Origin: Oscillospiraceae bacterium
GTDB lineage: Bacteria > Bacillota > Clostridia > Oscillospirales > Ruminococcaceae
Direction: 5' to 3'
DNA length: 64,000 nucleotides
Assembly: GCA_022787085.1 (NCBI GenBank)
Contig: JALFVE010000056.1
Span: 1-64,000, forward strand
A model generated the notes under the pieces. That model saw nothing but the letters and a program-made list of their open reading frames with translations, ran no database searches and was not told the origin of the DNA. This document shows positions 23,464 through 32,263 of the stretch, piece by piece; position 1 is the stretch's first letter, and each line of letters opens with the position of its first letter. The position numbers were made by a program, and so were the translations under genes.

Positions 23464-24492
23464 TCAAGGCAGGTAATAGCCATCATTATATTCGGGTGTT
23501 ATGTCGGTTACGGCTCCGCCCTCAGCCTTTAATGTATAAAAGCTGTTTAAATAAGCAGGGTCGCCGTTCATATCGGTTTCGTTCAGAGGATATGTCAGAT
23601 TTATGTTGATAATTCCGTTGTCTCTGCGATAGAGTTTTGCTATGCTTTTGCCCTCGGAACGTGCCTTTTCAAGTAAATCCGCTGCTCCTTCATATTTCAG
23701 AAGCTCGTCTTCGGAAATTGGCGTTCCTATATAAGGACAGAAGTTTTTGCTCTCGGGTGAGTAATAATACCAATATTTTTTCCATGTATGACCCATTCCG
23801 TCCGATGATATGTCATAGGTACTGTGAACGGCTGTGAAGTCTCCGCTTTCTCTGTCGGGGCGGAGTCCCTGAGTGGCATATCCGTCAATCTCGCAGCGGA
23901 CAGGTCGGCTGTTGATTATTTCGTGGTACATGGATACGCTGTCGGTTGCAAATACCATTTCGTTTTTCAAAAAAACATGACCGTCCGAGGTGATTATTTC
24001 GGGCGCCGACCAAGTTGGCATATTATATAAGCCATGCCGCAGCACTTCCGCTTTTTCTCCCGAGGCAAACCACACCTCGCCTCCGCATTTGTCCTCAAAG
24101 AGAGCTTCATTTTGGTCTCCGTAAACAGCAACAAGCTCATTTATCCCGTCTCCGTCAAAATCTCCGAAAATGGGTGACTGTATTGTTTCGTTCCTTTTTA
24201 ATGCGGGATTTTCGATTTTTGCAGCTTCTGTTATCAGCAACTCGAGGTGCTGCTGTTCATCGGATTTATCATCTGCGGATAGGGCTTCGGTTGTTTCTTC
24301 GGTTTCGGAAGCTGTTTCGGCAGCATTTGTTTCCGATACTGTTGTTTCGGAAATGCTTGATTCGGATAAGATTGTTTCCGAATTGGTCTGATATTCCGTT
24401 TCGGGGATTTTTCTCGATTCTCCATTTTCGGAGCAGCCCGACAGCATAAGCAGAGAAATCGTCAGCATTACGAATTTTGAAGCGTTTTTCAT
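23464..24492 (-). CDS. Lipoprotein with FG-GAP/calcium-binding-like repeat, inside the rnf operon
   Basis: The 342-residue protein has a signal peptide with lipobox LSGC (Cys about 20) and a Ser/Glu/Thr-rich linker (about 25-80, repeated SET units). The globular part starts with FGDFDGDGINELVAVYGD, a DxDGDG loop as in FG-GAP repeats, and ends in a YNDGYYLP tail. It lies between rnfA and rnfB with 28- and 18-base gaps, so it is probably co-transcribed. It is not a known Rnf subunit. Function unknown. Confidence 0.7.
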   Translation of the reverse strand: MKNASKFVMLTISLLMLSGCSENGESRKIPETEYQTNSETILSESSISETTVSETNAAETASETEETTEALSADDKSDEQQHLELLITEAAKIENPALKRNETIQSPIFGDFDGDGINELVAVYGDQNEALFEDKCGGEVWFASGEKAEVLRHGLYNMPTWSAPEIITSDGHVFLKNEMVFATDSVSMYHEIINSRPVRCEIDGYATQGLRPDRESGDFTAVHSTYDISSDGMGHTWKKYWYYYSPESKNFCPYIGTPISEDELLKYEGAADLLEKARSEGKSIAKLYRRDNGIININLTYPLNETDMNGDPAYLNSFYTLKAEGGAVTDITPEYNDGYYLP

Positions 24493-24520
24493 TTTTCACA
24501 GTCCATTCCGTCAGATTTTT

Positions 24521-25111
24521 TCAGCCGAATATCCCCTCGACCATTCCCGAGAAGCTCATAAAGCTTACAGACACGATGGAGGCAGCTATCAATGTGGCGG
24601 GAACTCCCTTGAATGATTCGGGGACATCTGCCTTATCCACTCTTGAACGGACTCCGCTGAATATGAGCAGGGCAAGGGTAAAGCCAAGTCCTGCACCCAG
24701 TGCGTCAACAATGGATTCTCCGAATGTATAGCCGTTGTCGATATTGAGTATGGTTACGCCCAGAACGGCGCAGTTTGTTGTGATGAGGGGCAGATACACG
24801 CCCAGCGAGCCGTACAGGGACGGCAGCTTTTTCTTGATTATCATTTCGATAAGCTGGACAAAAAGGGCGATTATGAGGATAAAGGCTACTGTTTTAAGAT
24901 ACTCGAGTCCGAAGGGAGCAAGGAGAAATGTGTAAATCGGATATGTGCAAATTGTGGCGCAGACCATGACAAAGGTCACGGCTGCTCCCATTCCTGCGGC
25001 GCTGTCAAGCTTTTTCGACACGCCGAGAAAGGGGCAGATCCCCATGAATTTCGAGAGGACAAAGTTGTTTGTCAGCATTGCGCTGAACAGGATTACCAGC
25101 ATTTCTTTCAT
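24521..25111 (-). CDS. rnfA: Rnf complex subunit A
   Basis: The 196-residue integral membrane protein has six predicted transmembrane helices and the conserved LSKFMGICPFLGVSKK and ITTNCAVLGV segments, whose Cys residues bind the intramembrane iron-sulfur centre shared with RnfE. The start overlaps the rnfE stop (ATGA). Confidence 0.95.
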   Translation of the reverse strand: MKEMLVILFSAMLTNNFVLSKFMGICPFLGVSKKLDSAAGMGAAVTFVMVCATICTYPIYTFLLAPFGLEYLKTVAFILIIALFVQLIEMIIKKKLPSLYGSLGVYLPLITTNCAVLGVTILNIDNGYTFGESIVDALGAGLGFTLALLIFSGVRSRVDKADVPESFKGVPATLIAASIVSVSFMSFSGMVEGIFG

Positions 25112-25788
25112 ACAGCCTTTTCCTCCTTATTCTCGTTTGCACAGCCTGCGCAGCTGTCGGCGCAGGGACAGCCTGCACATCCTATCTGCTGAGGCGGTTT
25201 ACGGTTTGCAAGCTTATTTACAGCGGCGATTATACAGCCGAGGACGAAAAATCCTCCTGCAGGCATAATGAAAATTGTCATGGGGTCGGAAATGTGAAGG
25301 TCTATTCCCAGCCATTTTCCTGTTCCGAGTATCTCACGGAAGGAGCCCATCAGAAACAGCGCAAGGGTGAAGCCTATTCCCATTCCAAGTCCGTCAAGTA
25401 TGGAAGGGATAAGCTTATTCTTTGAGGCAAATGCTTCCGCTCTGCCGAGAATTATACAGTTTACGGTGATAAGTGACAGGAACAGTCCCAGACTGTCATA
25501 CAGGGCGGGAACATAGCCCTTCATCAGAAATTCGATAAGCGTTACAAAGCTTGCGATTATTACGATGAAGCAGGGCAGTCTGACTGCTTTGGGGATAACG
25601 TTTTTCAGAAGCGAGATAACGGCGTTTGAACAGACAAGCACAAATGTGGTTGCTATGCCCATTCCGAGTCCGTTTTCTGCCATTGTTGTGACTGCAAGGG
25701 TTGGGCACATTCCAAGAAGCGTTACAAGGGTGGGGTTTTCCTTGATTATGCCCTTTGTCAGCTCTCTGAGATTTTTATTTTCAGCCAT
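25108..25788 (-). CDS. rnfE: Rnf complex subunit E
   Basis: The 226-residue membrane protein is homologous to RnfA (VTLLGMCPTLAVTT, LITVNCIILGRAEAFAS). A C-terminal extension from about 200 is Cys-rich (IGCAGCPCADSCAGCANENKE), with seven Cys in 20 residues, a feature not part of the core Rnf fold; it might bind a metal. It starts eight bases before the rnfG stop. Confidence 0.93.
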   Translation of the reverse strand: MAENKNLRELTKGIIKENPTLVTLLGMCPTLAVTTMAENGLGMGIATTFVLVCSNAVISLLKNVIPKAVRLPCFIVIIASFVTLIEFLMKGYVPALYDSLGLFLSLITVNCIILGRAEAFASKNKLIPSILDGLGMGIGFTLALFLMGSFREILGTGKWLGIDLHISDPMTIFIMPAGGFFVLGCIIAAVNKLANRKPPQQIGCAGCPCADSCAGCANENKEEKAV

Positions 25789-26326
25789 TGCCCTTGTCCT
25801 CCTTTAGCTGAGAGTACGCTTTTACGGCTGTCTCAACTGCTTTATTCATTCCCTTTGAGGAATAGGTTGCTCCTGTTATGCCGTCAACCTGAAAATCGGG
25901 AGAGGTTATTCCCTTAAACCTTGCAAGATAGGCGCTGTCCTGCACCTTTGTGCCAAGTCCCGGAGTCTCTCCGATGGTGAGGACAGATATTCCGCTGACT
26001 GCTCCGTTTTCGTCAAAGCCGATAAGCAGATGAAGTCCTCCTTTGGAATAGCCGTCGGCTATAATCTCAAAGGCTGTCTTTCCGCTGCCGTTATCTATCA
26101 CAGAGGTCACTCCCTCATATGTGAGCACTTCTCCGTTTTCGTTCAGCAGCATCTCAAAGCCGTCGGATGTGCCGTATAGCTCGGTTAGTCCCTCGGAAAG
26201 CTTATCGGTTATTATTCCCGTTGTATCCACATAGGTGAGATTATATGCAAACACCAGAAGCGCAGAGGAGATCACACAGATGAGCGTGAGGACGATGGGG
26301 GGCATCAGCTTTTCTTTCATTGTCAT
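25781..26326 (-). CDS. rnfG: Rnf complex subunit G (covalent FMN)
   Basis: The start is taken at ATG 26326, which overlaps the rnfD stop as ATGA; a longer frame would run back into rnfD. The 181-residue protein has one N-terminal transmembrane helix and an FMN-binding domain with the flavinylation motif TGATYS (Ser156) near the end and the conserved IGETPGLGTK loop. Confidence 0.93.
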   Translation of the reverse strand: MTMKEKLMPPIVLTLICVISSALLVFAYNLTYVDTTGIITDKLSEGLTELYGTSDGFEMLLNENGEVLTYEGVTSVIDNGSGKTAFEIIADGYSKGGLHLLIGFDENGAVSGISVLTIGETPGLGTKVQDSAYLARFKGITSPDFQVDGITGATYSSKGMNKAVETAVKAYSQLKEDKGNG

Positions 26327-27264
26327 ACACTTGCGCCCTCCTTTTCTGCTTTTTTCGCTCCTACGGGTCTGAGCTCGCATAATCTGTCGATGTAGGGAAC
26401 AAGAAGATTCATCAGGAGGATCGAGAATGACACGCCCTCGGGATAGCTGCCGTATTTTCTTATTGCAAAGGTGAGGATTCCGCAGCCTATTCCGAATATC
26501 AGCTTGCCATTTCCTGTGAGAGGAGTGGTGGCATAGTCGGTCGCCATGAAAAATGCTCCAAGCATAAGTCCTCCCGAGAGTATTGCATAAAGCGGATCGT
26601 CCCCTGCAAGAAATGTAAGGAGGGCAACTGTTCCGATAAACGCAAGGGGGGCGTGCGGGGTAATTATCCTTGTGAACATCAGGAACAGTCCGCCTATGAT
26701 AAGCGCAAGGGCGCAGGTTTCTCCGATACAGCCTCCTGTGGTTCCCAGAAACAGAGACAGATAATCGGCATTCCTTGTTACAAGCGGTGTTGCTGCAGTT
26801 ACTGCATCTGCGGGATTTTTATAATAAAAAGGGGCGCTCCATCGGGACATATGCCCTGTGAATGATAGCATAAGCACGATTCGTCCCACAATTGCGGGAT
26901 TTGCGAAATTCTGACCTATTCCTCCGAAAAGCTGCTTTGTTACGCCGATCGCCACAAAGGATCCTATTACTCCGAAAAGCGGATTTATTTCGGGAGGGAG
27001 GTTCATTCCAAGAAGTATTCCCGTTACTGCTGCAGACAGGTCGGATATCGTCTGTGGCTTTTTCATTATCCGTCTGAGGATATACTCTAAAAATACCGAG
27101 GAAACGGTGCAGATGGCAAGATTTACAAGCGCCATGGGTCCGAAGATTATCACTCCTGCGATACAGGCAGGCATAAGCGAGATTATTACCATGAGCATTA
27201 TTTTTCGGGTGGATATATTATCATGGATATGGGGCGAGGGAGATACGTTCAGGCTCAAGATCAT
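26323..27264 (-). CDS. rnfD: Rnf complex subunit D
   Basis: The 313-residue membrane protein has about ten helices, NFANPAIVGRIVLMLSF, and the flavin-attachment-type motif MATDYATTPLT. RnfD carries covalent FMN and forms part of the ion path. It lies 22 bases after rnfC. Confidence 0.94.
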   Translation of the reverse strand: MILSLNVSPSPHIHDNISTRKIMLMVIISLMPACIAGVIIFGPMALVNLAICTVSSVFLEYILRRIMKKPQTISDLSAAVTGILLGMNLPPEINPLFGVIGSFVAIGVTKQLFGGIGQNFANPAIVGRIVLMLSFTGHMSRWSAPFYYKNPADAVTAATPLVTRNADYLSLFLGTTGGCIGETCALALIIGGLFLMFTRIITPHAPLAFIGTVALLTFLAGDDPLYAILSGGLMLGAFFMATDYATTPLTGNGKLIFGIGCGILTFAIRKYGSYPEGVSFSILLMNLLVPYIDRLCELRPVGAKKAEKEGASV

Positions 27265-27286
27265 CAGTTCCTTTCATTTTTGTTGC

Positions 27287-28585
27287 TTAGCTTCGCTTTG
27301 CAGCTTTCATAAGCAGTCCTTTGGCAAGCTGGTTTTTCTCTGCAAGATGTCTGTTTGCTGGGCAGACAAATGTGCAGCAGCCGCAGTTTATGCAAAGTCT
27401 GACCTTTAACCGCTCAAGCTCTGCGATATCTCCCCTGTCATAGGCGCTTTCAAGGCTGACGGGCATGAGGTCTACGGGACACGCTCTGACGCATCTTCCG
27501 CAGCGTATGCAGGAGGTTGTTTTGTTTTCGGGAAGCTTATTGAATGCAAGGATAGCATTATTAACCTTGATAACGGGACGGTCGGCATTGTCAAGAGCCA
27601 TTCCCATCATGGGTCCGCCGTAGAGGACCTTTTTATATTCGGACGCTCCGCAGTATTCAAGAAGCTCGGAGGCAGGCGTTCCAATAAGAACACGGTAATT
27701 TCCGCTGTTTTTTGTTACTGCGTCGCCGTCTATTGTAAGCCTTCTGCTTACAAGGGGCATTCCTGTGCGGATATATCTCATCAGGAAAGATACTGTCGAC
27801 ACATTCATCACTATTACTCCCTGATGTGCGGGCAGCTCACCCTCGGCTACTAATCTTCCCGTTACGGTGAGAATAAGCACCTTTTCTGCTCCCTGAGGGT
27901 ATGATGAAGGCAATGTTACAACTTCTATATTCGGATTATCCGAGGTTCGCTTTTTCATTTCGGCGATGGCGGCGGGCTTATTTGCCTCGATCCCGATCTT
28001 GCAGGAGGGTATCTCAAGCATTTTCATTATATATGAAATTCCGTCGATCACATCCTCGGGTGATTCCACAAACTCCCGATAATCAGAAGTTATATATGGC
28101 TCACATTCGGCTCCGTTTATGAGAAGCGTATCTATCGGTGTTTTTTTCGGGTCAAAGCCCAGCTTTATATGTGTGGGAAAGCCTGCTCCGCCCAGTCCGC
28201 AGCAGCCGCTTTCCCTGACTGCGGCAAGAAAGCTGCTCCTGTCGGTGATTTTCGGGGGAATTACTTCGGGTGAAACGGTCTGAAGTCCGTCCGTTTCAAT
28301 TACAACCGCCTTGCAGGCAGCTCCGTTTGACATTCGCCAATCGGTTATTTCGGAAACCTTTCCCGATGCGGGAGAATGGACGGGAACGGACATGGGCTTA
28401 TCCGAATCCCCTATTTTCATTCCCACACTGACCTCGTCACCCTTTTTTACAAGAGGCGTGCAGGGTGCTCCCATACACTGCGCCATGGGAAGTATCAGCT
28501 TCCGGGGCAGAGGAAATTCAAGGGTTGCCTTATTCTCTGTGGATTTATGATGAGGCAGCCTTACTCCTCCTGATTTTACGGACAT
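27287..28585 (-). CDS. rnfC: Rnf complex subunit C
   Basis: The 432-residue protein has an N-terminal RnfC barrel sandwich domain, a Complex1_51K-like NAD/FMN region with GLGGAGFPTHIK, and two [4Fe-4S] motifs, CIRCGRCVRACP and CINCGCCTFVCP. This subunit exchanges electrons with NAD. It is the first gene of the operon rnfC-D-G-E-A-(lipoprotein)-B. The complex couples ferredoxin oxidation by NAD to Na+ or H+ export. Confidence 0.95.
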   Translation of the reverse strand: MSVKSGGVRLPHHKSTENKATLEFPLPRKLILPMAQCMGAPCTPLVKKGDEVSVGMKIGDSDKPMSVPVHSPASGKVSEITDWRMSNGAACKAVVIETDGLQTVSPEVIPPKITDRSSFLAAVRESGCCGLGGAGFPTHIKLGFDPKKTPIDTLLINGAECEPYITSDYREFVESPEDVIDGISYIMKMLEIPSCKIGIEANKPAAIAEMKKRTSDNPNIEVVTLPSSYPQGAEKVLILTVTGRLVAEGELPAHQGVIVMNVSTVSFLMRYIRTGMPLVSRRLTIDGDAVTKNSGNYRVLIGTPASELLEYCGASEYKKVLYGGPMMGMALDNADRPVIKVNNAILAFNKLPENKTTSCIRCGRCVRACPVDLMPVSLESAYDRGDIAELERLKVRLCINCGCCTFVCPANRHLAEKNQLAKGLLMKAAKRS

Positions 28586-28808
28586 ATCGCTTCGTTCCTT
28601 TCTATAATTATTACGTTTTTACATAATTTTGTTTTTCGCTTATCAAAGAAATTATATGATAAAAAAAGGCGCATTATCCAGCAGGAAATCCCCCGATAAA
28701 AGCACCCTTGCTATTTTCGTACAATTGAAATTATAACACAGTTGTGATGAAAAGTCAACACGGATTTTATGATAATTTTTTGGTATGGCGCTGTTTTACT
28801 GAGCCTGT

Positions 28809-28842
28809 TTCGACAAAAGCTTTGCCTAATTACTGTTATAAT
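28809..28842 (+). promoter_or_regulatory. Spo0A-type promoter of spoIIGA-sigE
   Basis: TTCGACA (28809-28815), the reverse complement of the 0A box TGTCGAA, lies 21 bases upstream of TATAAT (28837-28842). The wide spacing with a 0A box in place of the -35 box is the arrangement known from the B. subtilis spoIIG promoter. It is 36 bases before spoIIGA. Confidence 0.7.
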
Positions 28843-28877
28843 TCATCTATAAAGCTTGGACAGGGACAGATGAATTT

Positions 28878-29711
28878 ATGTATATTTATGCGGATATTCT
28901 TATCATTATAAACATTTATGCGGATTTTCTGCTGATAAAATCTGCGGCTGCCATCACTCACAGTCCGCTGAAAACAGGTAGGGCGGTGGCGGCTGCGGTC
29001 ATAGGCGGCTTTTTTTCTTTGGCTATATTCCTGCCCAAGGGGCTTGCTTTTCTCCTTGCACCGCTGAAGCTTATCTCATCGGCGGTTATTGTTCTCACTG
29101 CCTTCGGATTTGAAAACCTTCCCTGTTTTTTCCGAAGAATGGTGATTTTTTACATATGCGCTTTTGTTTTCGGAGGTCTTGGAACCGGACTTGCTTATCT
29201 GACGGGAGGCCGCTTTATCACTGCACGAAACGGCATTATTTATGCGGATTTTTCAATGCCTGCTTTAGTTATTACCTCAATTGCTGCTTCCATCTGTATT
29301 GGCATCTACAAGCGGATATCCGACTGCGGCGGCGGCGGTTCTTACACTGTTATCGTTTCCGACTGCGGCAGGACCATGAGCTTTAAGGCTATGGCGGACA
29401 CGGGAAATATTCTGAAAGACAGCTTTACGGGCAAATTTGTTATCGTTTGCCCCAAGGATGTGCTTATAGGTCTTTACGGCAAGATCCCCGACTGCGAGAG
29501 CGTGGCTGCGGGAAAGAGCAGCATGGGGAAAAGATGGAGGATTATCCCTTATTCGACGGTTTCTTCATCGGGCATGATCGCTGTGATCTGTCCCATGGAG
29601 GTGTGCATTAAAAATGATGAAACAGGGCATATCTCACGGGCGGATGTTTATCTCGGCGCCGCTCAGAACGATTGCTCTGAGGCGGTTTTTAACCCGAAAA
29701 TTCTTATTTAG
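28878..29711 (+). CDS. spoIIGA: Sporulation sigma-E processing peptidase
   Basis: The 277-residue protein starts MYIYADILIIIN, the characteristic start of SpoIIGA. About five transmembrane helices fill residues 1-150. The cytoplasmic aspartyl-protease-like domain carries the catalytic AMADTGNILKD motif and ends in FNPKILI. It activates pro-sigma-E in the mother cell. It is followed after 30 bases by sigE, as in other spore formers. Confidence 0.92.
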   Translation: MYIYADILIIINIYADFLLIKSAAAITHSPLKTGRAVAAAVIGGFFSLAIFLPKGLAFLLAPLKLISSAVIVLTAFGFENLPCFFRRMVIFYICAFVFGGLGTGLAYLTGGRFITARNGIIYADFSMPALVITSIAASICIGIYKRISDCGGGGSYTVIVSDCGRTMSFKAMADTGNILKDSFTGKFVIVCPKDVLIGLYGKIPDCESVAAGKSSMGKRWRIIPYSTVSSSGMIAVICPMEVCIKNDETGHISRADVYLGAAQNDCSEAVFNPKILI

Positions 29712-29741
29712 TAAAATTTTTTTGAAAGGATATGATATATC

Positions 29742-30461
29742 ATGTTTACGGCAGAACGATTGATCGAGAATATCAGGAGGCTTGCGGCAAAACTTCTGGG
29801 TATTTCAGATGAAATCTTTTACATAAACGGTCCCGAGACTCTCCCTCCCCCGCTGACTAAATCCGAGGAGGAGGAGGCATTCGCTCTGCTGCTTACCGAT
29901 AATCAGAAAGGCAGAGAACAGCTTATTGTTCATAATCTCAGGCTGGTGGTTTACATTGCGAAAAAGTTTGAATCGACTGGCATCTGCGTTGATGATCTGG
30001 TATCCATAGGCACCATCGGGCTTATCAAGGCGGTAAACACCTTCTCACCCTCCAAAAACATCAAGCTTGCCACCTATGCATCACGATGCATTGAGAATGA
30101 AATTCTTATGTTTCTGCGAAAGACCTCTCAGCACAAAAACGATATTTCCATTGACGAGCCGCTTAACATTGACTGGGACGGCAACGAGCTGCTGCTTTCG
30201 GATATTCTGGGCACTGATGATGATACGGTCAACAGTGGCATTGAGGATGACGCCGAGAAGGCGGTCTTGAGAGAAACTGTCTGCCGTCTGCCCGAACGGG
30301 AGCGGATAATCATGGAAATGAGATTCGGACTTAAAACAGGCCGTGAGATGACTCAGAAGGAGGTTGCCGATGTTATCGGTATTTCTCAGTCGTACATTTC
30401 AAGGCTGGAAAAGAAAATTATTAAAAAGCTCAAAAAGGAGCTTGACAGGCAGATGATGTAA
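29742..30461 (+). CDS. sigE: Sporulation sigma factor E
   Basis: The 239-residue length equals that of B. subtilis pro-sigma-E. The N-terminal 40 residues form the membrane-interacting pro-sequence to be removed by SpoIIGA. Region 2 ([31 protein letters not shown]) and region 4 ([20 protein letters not shown]) are intact. AAAGGA precedes the ATG. It drives early mother-cell genes. Confidence 0.95.
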   Translation: MFTAERLIENIRRLAAKLLGISDEIFYINGPETLPPPLTKSEEEEAFALLLTDNQKGREQLIVHNLRLVVYIAKKFESTGICVDDLVSIGTIGLIKAVNTFSPSKNIKLATYASRCIENEILMFLRKTSQHKNDISIDEPLNIDWDGNELLLSDILGTDDDTVNSGIEDDAEKAVLRETVCRLPERERIIMEMRFGLKTGREMTQKEVADVIGISQSYISRLEKKIIKKLKKELDRQMM

Positions 30462-30481
30462 TTCGAAACACCTTTTTAGAA

Positions 30482-30512
30482 TTATGCCGCCCGATCATCT
30501 CGGGCGGCATAA
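30482..30512. terminator. Bidirectional terminator between sigE and metA
   Basis: TTATGCCGCCCGA (30482-30494) pairs perfectly with TCGGGCGGCATAA (30500-30512), with A/T tracts on both sides. Confidence 0.88.
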
Positions 30513-30515
30513 AAA

Positions 30516-31451
30516 TTATTTCTCTATAATGACGGGGGTAAGCTTATCAAGATCGTAGGGCGTTTCCTGATATACACAGTAGTTTATCCAGTTTGAGAAC
30601 ATCATATTTGCATGGCACCGCCAGTTGAAATGGGGCGGCTGTTCTATATCGTTATAGGGGAAATAGTTATGAGGCATATTTATAGGAAGCCCCTTTTCCA
30701 CGTCACGCATATATTCGTCTCGTATGGTGAAGCGGTCATATTCGGAATGTCCCGTTACAAAGAAGAGTCGCTGGGATTTATCTCCCACGATATGGATACC
30801 CGATTTTGAAGAGGATGTGAGTATCTCAAGCCCCTTCACCTTCTCGATATCCTCCCGTCTGACCTCGGTATGACGGGAATGAGGTACGAAAAAGTTTTCG
30901 TCAAAGCCTCTTACAAGCGGGTGGAAGGGCAGCTCTATCTTATGTGGGAATATTCCGAACATCTTTTCACTAAGCTGATATTTCGGAACGCCGTAATGAT
31001 GATAAAGCCCTGCCTGCGCTCCCCAGCATATATGAAAGGTGGAAAAAACATTAGTGAGTGACCAGTCCATTATCCGGCACAGCTCGTCCCAGTAATCCAC
31101 TTCCTCATACTCCATCTGCTCCACAGGTGCTCCTGTGATGATAAGTCCGTCAAATTTCTGATCCTTTACGGTATCAAAGGTGGTGTAAAACTTATTCAGA
31201 TGAGAAATAGGGGTGTTTTTTGACACATGAGAGGCTGTCTGCAGAAACTCGATATCTACCTGAATGGGCGTATTACTGAGAAGCCTTAATATCTGAGTCT
31301 CCGTCTCGATCTTTTTGGGCATGAGATTTAGTATGGCAATCTTTAAGGGTCGGATATCCTGATGAGAGGCGGTGGTGCCTGTCATACAGAATATCTTTTC
31401 TTCCTTCAGGGTTTCGGCGGCGGGAAGATTATCGGGTATATTTATGGGCAT
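30516..31451 (-). CDS. metA: Homoserine O-acetyltransferase (MetA family)
   Basis: The ATG at 31451 is ten bases after AAAGGA and gives the usual start [11 protein letters not shown], 311 residues. Catalytic Cys142 lies in TFHICWGAQ; the His is in TGHSEYDR. Position 111 is Glu (TGAPVEQ): in this family Glu111 is known to select acetyl-CoA and Gly111 succinyl-CoA. The product should therefore be O-acetylhomoserine, which feeds the MetY encoded at 9630. It follows a lipoprotein gene by about 30 bases on the same strand. Confidence 0.93.
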   Translation of the reverse strand: MPINIPDNLPAAETLKEEKIFCMTGTTASHQDIRPLKIAILNLMPKKIETETQILRLLSNTPIQVDIEFLQTASHVSKNTPISHLNKFYTTFDTVKDQKFDGLIITGAPVEQMEYEEVDYWDELCRIMDWSLTNVFSTFHICWGAQAGLYHHYGVPKYQLSEKMFGIFPHKIELPFHPLVRGFDENFFVPHSRHTEVRREDIEKVKGLEILTSSSKSGIHIVGDKSQRLFFVTGHSEYDRFTIRDEYMRDVEKGLPINMPHNYFPYNDIEQPPHFNWRCHANMMFSNWINYCVYQETPYDLDKLTPVIIEK

Positions 31452-31482
31452 TGTTGCCACGTCCTTTCAAGTGCATTTTCTG

Positions 31483-32148
31483 TTAAAAGTAGCTTTTTAT
31501 ATCAAAGTCTGAATACTTCGGATAGTCGTTTGCAGACGGCATATATTCCATTATATCAAAGCTTTCGGAAGATGGATAGGTATCGGAAGAACGGTCGGAT
31601 TCATAGGGAGTTTCCGAGGGCATAGATGCGTTTTCAATATCCTCCGTTCGTGCTGTTTCGGGCAGCTGACTGCTGACGGTGACGGTTTCCGTTACGATTT
31701 CGACAGTTTCACGGGGCACCTCCGTTACGGCGGTTTCCGAGGTCTCGGTGAATCTCACATCTGCTGTTTCTGTTGGAGGGGCTGATTGTGAGGCATTTTC
31801 GGAAAAATCGGGATACTCCGCTTCGGGAACGTTTATTGCTGACATTTCGGGAAAGCTTATTGTGACCGACTCTCCCATTTCATTTGTGAACAGGTCATAG
31901 AAGGTTTCATCAAAGGGATTATCTATGCCGTTAAAATCGGGAAAATCAGGCATTTCAAGCTCATTTGTGGGAATACGGGGGGTGGCTCGGGTGGACATAT
32001 AGATAAAATCTACTGTAGTTCCCGTGTATGTGGATGATGTACGGGGTGCAAGCTCCTCGGGTGGAAGCTGCTCCATTCGGGGATAGCTTTCACCGCAGCC
32101 GCTGAACAGCAGAGCTGCCGATATTACTGCAAATACTGTTCTTTTCAT
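31483..32148 (-). CDS. Hypothetical lipoprotein, acidic and Thr/Ser-rich
   Basis: The 221-residue protein has a signal peptide with lipobox FSGC (Cys about 18). The mature part is low in order: a Pro/Met/Asp patch (LEMPDFPDFNGIDNPFD), a long Thr/Val/Glu-rich stretch with ET-x-E repeats, and a C-terminus SANDYPKYSDFDIKSYF. No domain is recognised. It sits just upstream of metA on the same strand. It may be a surface-anchored spacer protein. Confidence 0.65.
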   Translation of the reverse strand: MKRTVFAVISAALLFSGCGESYPRMEQLPPEELAPRTSSTYTGTTVDFIYMSTRATPRIPTNELEMPDFPDFNGIDNPFDETFYDLFTNEMGESVTISFPEMSAINVPEAEYPDFSENASQSAPPTETADVRFTETSETAVTEVPRETVEIVTETVTVSSQLPETARTEDIENASMPSETPYESDRSSDTYPSSESFDIMEYMPSANDYPKYSDFDIKSYF

Positions 32149-32224
32149 CCTCCCACCTCACTTATACTGCATATTTTTATATTATAGCATACTGCATTAA
32201 ATTTTTCAAGCGGATTATATTAAA

Positions 32225-32259
32225 AAATTCCGCCGAAATGGGTTATCCCGGCGGAATTT
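32225..32259 (-). terminator. Terminator after leuB
   Basis: AAATTCCGCCG and CGGCGGAATTT (32225-32235 with 32249-32259) form a stem followed on the minus strand by a T-run. Confidence 0.8.
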
Positions 32260-32263
32260 ATAA

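Noticed and set aside
26327..26380. Longer N-terminus for rnfG (start at 26380)
   Set aside because: The extra residues are basic and lie inside the end of rnfD. The ATG at 26326 gives an ATGA overlap and a normal signal-anchor start.
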